Program-made: the position numbers and the translations under genes
Assembly (NCBI GenBank): GCA_903952145.1
Contig: CAJBES010000055.1
Coordinates: 1 to 54,543 of the forward strand
Reading direction: 5' to 3'
Source of the DNA: an uncultured Opitutaceae bacterium
GTDB lineage: Bacteria > Verrucomicrobiota > Verrucomicrobiia > Opitutales > Opitutaceae
DNA length: 54,543 nucleotides
Shown: in pieces, positions 27,332 to 34,285 of the stretch
Layout: the number at the start of each line of letters is the position of its first letter
Position numbering within the stretch: the first letter of the stretch is position 1
The notes under the pieces: model-generated
What the model was told of the DNA's origin: nothing
Seen by the model: the letters and a program-made list of their open reading frames with translations, nothing else
Database searches by the model: none

Positions 27332-28798
27332 TCACGCCGCCGCCTGTGTTTTTCTCAGGGCCAGAGCCGCCTTCACCTTCGTCATGTAGGCCCGATCGAT
27401 CGGGTAGCTCAACGCGATGGGAATCACCAGCGTCGCGAAAAGCGAGCCCAGCCCGAAGGTCAGCAGCACGAGCCAGCGCAGCGCCTCGGGTGTTTGCTGG
27501 TCACTGCCGTTGACGAAACCCACCCAGGACAGGCAGGCACTGGCCGTAAACACGGAGATCGACAGGATGAGTTTGGTGGCAAAGGCGAAGATGGCCGCAT
27601 AACCGCCGTCCTTGCGCACGCCCGATTCCAGTTCGTCTACCTCGGAGACGTCGGCGATCATCGAACTGGCGAGCGACGTAAAGAGACCGATGCCGAACCA
27701 ATTGAGCATGTCGCAGGCGCCGAACACGATCACCGCGATGGGCACGGTGAGCCCACCCACCAGCCACACCGTGGTCGGCTGCAGGATTCCACCCAGAAAC
27801 ACAATCGCCGCCAGCAGGTCCGCGCCGGCGGCAATTCCCGCCCCGATGCAGACGGTCTGCTTCTTGTCGAATCTGCGCGCCAGCACCACCCCGGCCAGGG
27901 CGCCCAACCCGCAGAGCACCATGCCGCCGCCGTGGATGATCGTTTTCTGGAGCGCCGTCAGGTGCATGAAATAGACATACAGATACATCTGCAGCGTCGC
28001 GACGAAGACTCCGCCCGTATGGCCGACGCACATGAAGGTGACGATGGGCCGCAGGTGGCGGTCCATGATGATTTCCCGGAAATCGCCCCACAATGCGCCC
28101 AGGCTGTTGCCCGTGCCGGTGACGATGCCGCGCGTGTCGGTGATGTGGTGGCGGGTGGCCACAATCACGACGAGGGTGAAGGCCACGGCGGCGATCGCAA
28201 AGGCCGTGCCCATGTGGTGAAAATTGGACACCACGCTCGTGGCCTCGGGGCCGCCGGGCCGGTCGGGAAAAAACAGCGACCACGCGAGCGCCGGCCCGAG
28301 GATGTTGACCAGCATGTTGAACGCCAGGCGGCCGCCCTGCAGTTGCGAACGCTGGTGGTAGTCGGTGCAAATCTCATAGCCGAGCGCGACGTAGGGCACG
28401 ACGAAGATGGCATAGGCCGTGCGGACCATCAGGTTCATTGCGAGGACGTAGGGGAAAAGGAGCGCCCCGCGGCCGACGAAGTCCGGGATCACCCACAGAA
28501 AATAAAAGCTCACGGCCAGCAGCAGTCCGCCGCACAGGATATACGGTTGGCGCCGGCCCCAGCGCGAGTGGGTGTTGTCGCTCAGGTGCCCGATCGCCGG
28601 ATCGACCAGGGCATCCCAGATGCTCGCCACGGCGAAAGCGATGCCCGCGAGCGAGAAGGGCAGGCCGAGCGCCTGAGTATAATACAGCATCGCGAAGGCC
28701 GCGATGCCGTTCATCGTCAGCGACGTCGCGCCTTCGCCGAGGGTGTAGCCGATGATATCGTTCCAAGGTGTTTTCCGGGGGGACGGCGGAGCCTGCAT
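27332..28798 (-). CDS. Glycoside-pentoside-hexuronide (GPH):cation symporter
   Basis: A 488-residue MFS-type transporter with about 12 hydrophobic segments. GPH-family signs include the start WNDIIGYTLGEGATSLTMNG, the helix 2/3 loop DALVDPAIGHLSDNTHSRWGRRQPYI (D..DP..G..sD.t.srwGRrrp), and MIADVSEVDELESGVRKDGGYAAIF in the second half. These carry disaccharides, pentosides or hexuronides in symport with Na+ or H+. I start at ATG 28798 (MQAPPSPRK) because the longer frame upstream is Cys/Pro-rich and unlike the family. Its position beside uronate-type catabolic genes supports a hexuronide or oligosaccharide substrate. Confidence 0.93.
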   Translation of the reverse strand: MQAPPSPRKTPWNDIIGYTLGEGATSLTMNGIAAFAMLYYTQALGLPFSLAGIAFAVASIWDALVDPAIGHLSDNTHSRWGRRQPYILCGGLLLAVSFYFLWVIPDFVGRGALLFPYVLAMNLMVRTAYAIFVVPYVALGYEICTDYHQRSQLQGGRLAFNMLVNILGPALAWSLFFPDRPGGPEATSVVSNFHHMGTAFAIAAVAFTLVVIVATRHHITDTRGIVTGTGNSLGALWGDFREIIMDRHLRPIVTFMCVGHTGGVFVATLQMYLYVYFMHLTALQKTIIHGGGMVLCGLGALAGVVLARRFDKKQTVCIGAGIAAGADLLAAIVFLGGILQPTTVWLVGGLTVPIAVIVFGACDMLNWFGIGLFTSLASSMIADVSEVDELESGVRKDGGYAAIFAFATKLILSISVFTASACLSWVGFVNGSDQQTPEALRWLVLLTFGLGSLFATLVIPIALSYPIDRAYMTKVKAALALRKTQAAA

Positions 28799-29094
28799 CG
28801 GGCCACAGAGCAACGGGCCGGGCGCCCGTCTGCAATTGGAATAAACCGTGACGACGCGGTGCAGCTTCGGTGGCTTGCGCTGAAACCATGGCGAGATTCT
28901 TCCCAACCGCCCCATGCTTACAGAAGTTAGCCACGGATGGGGCTTGTCCTGATCAGACGGACAGCGGCAGGGGCTCGAATCCATGGAGGGCGCCATGAAG
29001 TCCCCGCTACCACAGCCCGCCCGCGGCACCACTGTCACCAAGGCAAGTCTCAGCCGTGATCCCTTCAGCCCGTCGTGCCGCCAAGAGTGAAAAA

Positions 29095-29122
29095 AGAGCC
29101 CGCCGTTTCGGGCGGGCTCTTG
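29095..29122 (-). terminator. Rho-independent terminator of the HYR-domain protein gene
   Basis: An 11-bp perfect stem, AAGAGCCCGCC at 29095-29105 and its complement at 29112-29122, encloses a 6-base loop (GTTTCG). Read on the minus strand, the hairpin is followed directly by a run of six T (29096-29091). It lies 31 bp beyond the stop codon of the minus-strand gene at 29153, the ideal position for an intrinsic terminator. It also insulates the GPH symporter gene from read-through. Confidence 0.92.
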
Positions 29123-29152
29123 CAAAATCACTGTGGGCGGAAGAAAGGCCTA

Positions 29153-31495
29153 CTAGCCTTTGCCACCCTTTTCATTCTTCCCGTCCTTGTCGTCCTTCTT
29201 GTCCTTGTCGTCCTTCTTGTCGTCGTCCTTCTTGTCGTCGTCCTTCTTGTCTTTGCCGTCTTTCCTCTGGTCGTGCGGGACGGTGACCGTGGTGGTTTTG
29301 GTGCTCAGGTTGCCGGCGGCGTCGCGAACTTCGATCGTGATCGTGTAAATACGATTCTTGTCGTCGCCGTTGCGGTCGGCGAGGAGGTTGACGGTGAGCG
29401 AACCAGGGGTGATCTGCCACTGCGTGTAGCGGTCGGGCTGATTGGTCGTGACCGAGAGGATCTTCGCGGTGGGGGTGCTGACGGCATCCGTCGCGACAAC
29501 ACTAATCGTGACGGGAACCATCTTCTTGTTCGGCGGCCAGATCGAGGCGATCGAGGGTGTGACGCTTGTGATCACTGGCTTGGTGGTGTCCTGCACGGTG
29601 ATCGTGAAGGAGCCGGTCGCCGTGTTGCCTGCGGCATCCTTGGCGATGACGGTCACGGTATTGGTGCCGAGCGCAAACGTGGAGCCGGAGGCGGCGCTGG
29701 AGGTGAGCGACGCGACACCCACCGCGTCGGTCGCCGTGGCGGCGAAGGTCGCGACGGCACCGGCGGCGCTGGTGGCCTCGAGGGTGAGGTTCGCCGGGAC
29801 GGTGAGCACCGGGGCGATGGTGTCGCGCACGGTGATCGTGAACGAGCCCGTAGACCGGTTGGCATAGCCGTCCTGCGCGTAATAATTCACCGTGGTGGTC
29901 CCGATCGGATAGGTTTCCGCCGGATACCAACTATGGTCATAGTTCACCGGCACCGCGCCAGCCACCGCATCGACGGCGCTCGCCTCCCACTGCATGGAGG
30001 TGGTCCCGTTGAGGCCGGCAGCCTCCAACACCAGATCCCTCGGCCGGGTGACCAGCACGGGCGGTGTGGTGTCCTGCACGGTGACGTTGAACGTCGCGAA
30101 CGCCTGATTGCCCGCGGCGTCGGCGGCCCCGAGGTCAACGATCATGGTGCCAAGGGCAAAGGTGCTGCCGGAGGCCGGCACCGCCAGCACGGGCACGGAG
30201 CCGTCCTTGTCATCCACGGCGGTCGCGGTGAAGGTCACGACCGCACCGGACGGGCCGGTGGCCTCGGTGGTGATGTTGCCGGGACCGCTGATCACCGGCG
30301 CGATGGTGTCGGACGGCGGCGGCGGCAGATCTTCGCCAGGGTTGTTTTCCTGGAAGGATTGGACCGTCTCGAGCCGGAACTTACCGCCGGCCGCGCCGCC
30401 GCCATCCCAGATGATGAAGCTGAGTTCATGTGGACCCGCGCCGCTGAGTTGAATCGTATACCGGCCGGTGCTGTTGTGCTGCCAGTCCTGGTCCTGGAAC
30501 CCGATGAGTTCGCCGTCGATATAGATCCACGAGGCGTTGTCGGCCAGAAACTGCAGGACGAAATCGCCTTCGCCGGTGACCGTCGTGCTATACTTGGTCC
30601 AGCTTTGCCCGGCGGGTCCTTGGGAGGTGGTGTTCGACCAGGCGTTGATCCAGTTGGCAGCAAAATCCATGGGGGCGATGAACTCCCACGGGTGCGAACC
30701 CACTGGGAAGACCGACGCGGGATGCGGGTTGACCCAGTTGGCGTTGTAACCGACCGTCGGCACGGGCTTGCTTTCCGACTGCCAGGGTGAAATCGCCGCG
30801 GCGGGATAGATCGGATCCCACGCGATCACGGGGGAAATGCCACTGGCGAAGACCGTCACCGGCGGCGGGGCATCGAGCGTGACAGTGTAGGTGGTGGTGC
30901 CGCCAAAGTCGCGGCGAGAGGCTTGATAAAATGAAACCGTGTAGGTCTGGCCTGCGACCAATGCCAGTGTGTTGGCGGCCTTAATATTCGGCCGATTCGC
31001 CAGATAGGCCTGCAGGAAGGCATATTGTCTGGTTCCATCTGCAAATCCCAAGCCTTGACCAGACAATGCCCAATTCGGAGGGGATCCGTCAAGAATGCCG
31101 CTAAAGTTAGTGCATACCCAGTTGCCAGTGCCGAGGGAGGGACTTAGGTAAGTAGTGCTATTCGTCGGCAGGTCTGGTGTCTCAAAGCCGTCTGCGAATA
31201 AGGTAGTGGCGCCAGAGGTGACTGTTACCGCATCGATCAGGATCGAGTTGTCGTTCGACGGGCCGCCAGCCGTGAGGTTAAAGCCGAGCGTATAATTTCC
31301 TGAATACGCCGGTGTGAATGTGGCCGTGTAAGGTGCCCACGATTCCCCAGTAACAGTGCTGCGGGTAAAGATGACATCAGCGCGAACCGAGGGCACCGCG
31401 AGTGCGGCCAATACGGAAACAGCCAGCAAGGCGCGCGCGTGGGAAACCAGGCGCAGGCCAAACTGACGGGACGGGTGGATGGGTTTTGTTATCAT
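29153..31495 (-). CDS. Secreted multi-domain protein with HYR/Ig-like repeats and a Lys/Asp tail
   Basis: A 780-residue exported protein. A signal peptide spans about 1-38 (ALLAVSVLAALAVPSVRA), so I choose ATG 31495. Residues about 40-210 hold a carbohydrate-binding-like beta-sandwich (FTPAYSGNYTLGFNLTAGG, TYTVSFYQASRRDFGG). Residues about 260-390 resemble a PA14/lectin-like domain (DNASWIYIDGELIGFQDQDW, HELSFIIWDGGGAAGG). Then come three HYR-type Ig repeats, each with 'PP/APV...P.nitlEAT...GA.V.F..tA.D', and a fourth degenerate unit (KPVITSVTPSIASIWPPN). The last 45 residues are almost only Lys and Asp. It is likely a surface adhesin or glycan-binding protein. No sortase, PEP-CTERM or T9SS signal is seen. 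An operator-like tandem repeat lies about 140 bp upstream. Confidence 0.85.
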   Translation of the reverse strand: MITKPIHPSRQFGLRLVSHARALLAVSVLAALAVPSVRADVIFTRSTVTGESWAPYTATFTPAYSGNYTLGFNLTAGGPSNDNSILIDAVTVTSGATTLFADGFETPDLPTNSTTYLSPSLGTGNWVCTNFSGILDGSPPNWALSGQGLGFADGTRQYAFLQAYLANRPNIKAANTLALVAGQTYTVSFYQASRRDFGGTTTYTVTLDAPPPVTVFASGISPVIAWDPIYPAAAISPWQSESKPVPTVGYNANWVNPHPASVFPVGSHPWEFIAPMDFAANWINAWSNTTSQGPAGQSWTKYSTTVTGEGDFVLQFLADNASWIYIDGELIGFQDQDWQHNSTGRYTIQLSGAGPHELSFIIWDGGGAAGGKFRLETVQSFQENNPGEDLPPPPSDTIAPVISGPGNITTEATGPSGAVVTFTATAVDDKDGSVPVLAVPASGSTFALGTMIVDLGAADAAGNQAFATFNVTVQDTTPPVLVTRPRDLVLEAAGLNGTTSMQWEASAVDAVAGAVPVNYDHSWYPAETYPIGTTTVNYYAQDGYANRSTGSFTITVRDTIAPVLTVPANLTLEATSAAGAVATFAATATDAVGVASLTSSAASGSTFALGTNTVTVIAKDAAGNTATGSFTITVQDTTKPVITSVTPSIASIWPPNKKMVPVTISVVATDAVSTPTAKILSVTTNQPDRYTQWQITPGSLTVNLLADRNGDDKNRIYTITIEVRDAAGNLSTKTTTVTVPHDQRKDGKDKKDDDKKDDDKKDDKDKKDDKDGKNEKGGKG
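29182..29260 (-). repeat. Degenerate tandem repeat encoding (K)KDDDKKDD-type tail
   Basis: A run of 12- to 15-base units built from GTCCTT and CTTGTCGTC (plus strand) encodes the Lys/Asp-rich C-terminus of the HYR-domain protein. Units differ mainly by gain or loss of a GTC triplet, so the tail can change length without breaking the frame. The tail could bind divalent metal or act as a charged spacer. Confidence 0.8.
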
Positions 31496-31631
31496 GGGCA
31501 GTGACGGACTCGGAGCTTTGCTGATTTGCGACGCGTGACGGCAGTGGGTTTTGCCACCGCTTGAGTGGAGATCGGATTTGTTTATCCCAAAGAGAGAACA
31601 GCCCCATACTGGCGTGTCGGCGGCCGTTCGT

Positions 31632-31674
31632 CTGTCATGGTCCGGCATGATTCTCCTGTCATGGTCCGGCATGA
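31632..31674. promoter_or_regulatory. Tandem palindromic operator-like site TCATG-N6-CATGA (x2)
   Basis: The 19-base sequence CTGTCATGGTCCGGCATGA occurs twice, at 31632-31650 and 31656-31674, with start-to-start distance 24 bp. Each copy contains the inverted repeat TCATG / CATGA around the centre GTCCGG. The pair lies about 140-180 bp upstream of the start of the HYR-domain surface protein gene (minus strand) and just beyond the end of the response-regulator gene. The arrangement is typical of two adjacent dimer sites for a regulator. It could be bound by the neighbouring LuxR-type regulator, but that is a guess. Confidence 0.55.
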
Positions 31675-31739
31675 CTACGCGATTCACCCGCAACCCACCG
31701 CGCCCCGGCACCCGGGTCATCGCCGCTGCCGGCCACGCC

Positions 31740-32408
31740 TTATTGCGCCGAGTGGCTGTGCGCCCATTGGATGGCGCATTTCAACAGGTCCGTGTGGTCG
31801 TCACAACCAAGCCTATCTTTGAGCCGGCTGCGGTAGGTCTCAACGGTTGGCACCGAAACGTGCAAGTGTCGGGCAATCTCTCTGACCGGATAGCCGTGCC
31901 CAATATACCAGAGCACCTGATATTCCCGGTCCGGCAGCTCGTCCAGGCGGTCGGTCGAACTGCTCGCGCCAGCCCTAGTCTTGGTCAGGCGCCGGACCAC
32001 GGAGCCGTTAATATAATACTCGCCGGCCATCACCTGACGCATGGCCGTCAGCAATTCGGCCGGTTGCTGCGCCTTGGAAACGAACCCACGCGCGCCCGCC
32101 CGGAGGCTGCGTTCGACCCAGTTGCCGCCTTCGAACGTCGACAACACGATCACCGCCACCTCGGGCCGCTGGCTGTGCAGGTCTTTGATCAGGTCCAACC
32201 CGTGAGAATCACGCAGCTTGAGGCCGACGACAGCCAGGTCCGGCGACTTCGCCCGGGTGATGGCCAACGCCTCGTTTCGACTACAAGCCTGCCCACACTC
32301 GACGAAATCAGGCTCGGCGTTGATCAGGGCGGCCAGCGGCACCCGTGTGAGCGGGTGCTCATCTACGAGCAGCACGCGCCTGACTTTTGATTTGGTGACA
32401 CTTGCCAT
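31740..32408 (-). CDS. NarL/LuxR-type response regulator without the phospho-acceptor Asp
   Basis: A 222-residue two-domain regulator. The receiver spans about 10-130: acidic pair D16-E17 (LLVDEHPL), Ser90 at the Thr/Ser switch position, and the conserved Lys112 (GFVSKAQ). The phospho-acceptor position, normally Asp in '(V/M)D(L)', is Gly62 (DLAVVGLKLRDSHGL). The C-terminal LuxR HTH is intact: LPDREYQVLWYIGHGYPVRE, then IARHLHVSVPTVETYRSRLK. It is probably a DNA-binding protein controlled by something other than phosphorylation, such as a ligand, a partner or expression level. I start at ATG 32408; a GTG at 32471 would add 21 residues. No histidine kinase gene is nearby. The duplicated element at 32579-32818 lies upstream. 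Confidence 0.88.
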   Translation of the reverse strand: MASVTKSKVRRVLLVDEHPLTRVPLAALINAEPDFVECGQACSRNEALAITRAKSPDLAVVGLKLRDSHGLDLIKDLHSQRPEVAVIVLSTFEGGNWVERSLRAGARGFVSKAQQPAELLTAMRQVMAGEYYINGSVVRRLTKTRAGASSSTDRLDELPDREYQVLWYIGHGYPVREIARHLHVSVPTVETYRSRLKDRLGCDDHTDLLKCAIQWAHSHSAQ

Positions 32409-32578
32409 CAATGAAGTGAGTTCAGACCAGATTGCTAGCCATGCGCGGTCAACGTCATTCCGGCTCACCACAGGGATTACGCTGACAGAAAGCTGCCCGG
32501 ACGGACCCCGCGTGCAGCGTGAGCGGCCTGTATTTCAACCACCTCGATTCGAAATATTTAGCCGTGGGGGCCATAAAA

Positions 32579-32818
32579 GGTCAGGTTGCGGAAATTATTT
32601 CAGGACTTCACGGACCGGATCCTTGGCGAGCGGCGACCGCCGGTAGTGGGTCATACGGTTGGACGCTACCGGAGCGCTCGGCCAGAGCCTGCGGCTGAGC
32701 CCTTTGCGCATGCGATCTGTCCTGCCCCTCCGCCGCCAGGAACACATTTGTGCAGACCTGACCCTGTCAGGCTCTCATGATTGCCTCCATCGGGCAGATA
32801 CAAACTACAAACCTGCCC
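32579..32818 (+). repeat. Diverged ~240-bp repeat, copy A
   Basis: This intergenic stretch aligns by eye with 36305-36545 over its whole length with small gaps. Shared blocks include GGTCAGGTTGCGGA at the left edge, GACCGGA(T/A)CCTTGG, CGGCTGA(G/A)CCC, CAGAACACA/GGAACACA-like sequence, and CAT(G/A)ATTGC(C/T)TCCATCGG followed by ACAAACTACAAA at the right. It fills most of the gap between the response-regulator start and the end of the next minus-strand gene. No protein can be read through both copies. It could be a remnant of a mobile element or a duplicated regulatory region. The rest of the 32409-32908 gap holds nothing else I recognise. Confidence 0.7.
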
Positions 32819-32908
32819 CTCTCTGTTTGCCTGGCGGAGCTTGCATGCCTTTTCCGGGGCTCATTTCACCGGGTTCCCGCCGTCTCCCTTTGCGCCCCGG
32901 CCGCTGCC

Positions 32909-34093
32909 CTACGCTGGCTGACGCTGCCGCAGCCGCTTGAAGGAGGCATAGGGCAGGCAGGCGGAAGAGATGTTGTGGGCGACGCGCTGGTAGCCGTTGG
33001 GCCCAATGCACTCCCAGACGCCGTGCGCTTCAAAATCGGCGATCAGTTCGTGCAACAGGGCGAAGCCGGCGCCGGGTTGGTCCGTCTCGAACACCTCGGC
33101 CATCCAGCCAGTGGCGGTGCCCCAGTAAGTGCCGTTTTGGAATTGATCCGGCCGGGTCCACTCCGCCTCCACGACCACCCGCTGCCAGAACTCCGGCAAG
33201 AGGAGGTGCCGGACCTGCCCGCGCCAGAGGAAACGGTCCCGTTTCCCCCGGAGCGACCGTGCCACTTCCTGCCGCCGTGCCTCGGGCAGCGCCCCGCTGA
33301 CGCAGGCGTAGGCCGAGCCCCAGATGTCCGCCTGGCGGCAGTCCTGCGAGCCGGCGAAATACAGGGCCTGCTCCGGCGACCACAGCAGATCGAGACTGGC
33401 GCTGATGTGTTCTGCGCAGCGCTCATGACGCCAGGCGTCGGCGCTCCGGTCCAATCCACGGGCCATCGCGGCGAGTATGCGGTGGGCCTCGCCGAGCAGC
33501 AGCGAGCAGAAAAGGTGGCGGCCGGTGATGGCGATCGTGTCGGTGAACCCGTAGGCCGTGTGCGGCGTGGCCGGATCGATCCAGACGAGTCCGGTGGACG
33601 CTTCCAGAGGAATAGTCGCCAGCACGCGTTCCAGTTGCGGATAGATCGCGGCGCAAAAATCTGGATCGGCACCGTGCTGCAGATGCGCCGCGCACAGTTT
33701 CACGAGGAACAGCGGGGAGTCCGTCACGGGTCTGGAACCGTGGCACACGTAGAAGACCTCGCCGTCGTTGCTGATGCGCTCGGGGCAGAGGCCGGCGGGC
33801 GAGAGCTTGGCAACCAGCAGGTCGACGATGGCCCGCACATGGGCGGGAGGGATGAACTCCGGCGCCGACTCGGCCATATAGGTGAAGTCGCGCAGATAAA
33901 GCGCCTTGTAGGCCTCGCCAAACGCGGCCGGCGTGTAGCCGACTACGCCGAGGGGGTGTGGCATCCGCGCGTGCTCGATCAGGGAGGCGACACGCTGCTG
34001 CAGCTGTCTGAAGTCTGCGGCGCCAGTGTCGGGCGGCGCACCGGCCTCCGTGACCACGGGTGATCCCGCGGTGCTTGGCCGTGTTTTGCTCAT
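32909..34093 (-). CDS. Alpha/alpha-barrel glycosidase-like protein
   Basis: A 394-residue protein with repeated helix pairs typical of (alpha/alpha)6-barrel glycosidases and related enzymes: ALYLRDFTYMAESAPEFIPP (a 'W/Y-RD' motif near the N-terminus), ISNDGEVFYVCHG, DSPLFLVKLCAAHL, GFTDTIAITGRHLFCSLLLG, DIWGSAYACVSGALPE and NGTYWGTATGWMAEVF. The RD...D..T pattern resembles six-hairpin enzymes that trim oligosaccharides. No signal peptide, so probably cytoplasmic. I start at ATG 34093 (MSKTRPSTAG). It follows the heparinase-like gene on the same strand by 192 bp and may share its substrate. Exact family not assigned. Confidence 0.6.
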   Translation of the reverse strand: MSKTRPSTAGSPVVTEAGAPPDTGAADFRQLQQRVASLIEHARMPHPLGVVGYTPAAFGEAYKALYLRDFTYMAESAPEFIPPAHVRAIVDLLVAKLSPAGLCPERISNDGEVFYVCHGSRPVTDSPLFLVKLCAAHLQHGADPDFCAAIYPQLERVLATIPLEASTGLVWIDPATPHTAYGFTDTIAITGRHLFCSLLLGEAHRILAAMARGLDRSADAWRHERCAEHISASLDLLWSPEQALYFAGSQDCRQADIWGSAYACVSGALPEARRQEVARSLRGKRDRFLWRGQVRHLLLPEFWQRVVVEAEWTRPDQFQNGTYWGTATGWMAEVFETDQPGAGFALLHELIADFEAHGVWECIGPNGYQRVAHNISSACLPYASFKRLRQRQPA

Positions 34094-34285
34094 GCGGTTG
34101 AAGGGTGGGGGATGAAGCAGTTTCCGTTTACGGTGACAGGGCGATGATGCCGGTTGAGAGTGGCTATTGGGTCGCCGCATTCAAGGACGCAGACAACCGG
34201 CCGGGATGCGGTGGCGGAAACGGCTCTCGGGCGAAGCGCCGGCATCCGGCTGGCTTTGCCCGGATCGGACTGACGGCGGCCGGGA

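Noticed and set aside
27239-28930. Plus-strand frame of 563 codons opposite the GPH symporter
   Set aside because: It has a His/Gln/Arg/Asp-rich composition typical of an antisense shadow of a membrane protein; no motif is seen.
29075-30790. Long plus-strand frame opposite the HYR-domain gene
   Set aside because: It is Gly/Arg/Asp/His-rich and runs through the terminator hairpin; the opposite strand has a signal peptide and HYR repeats.
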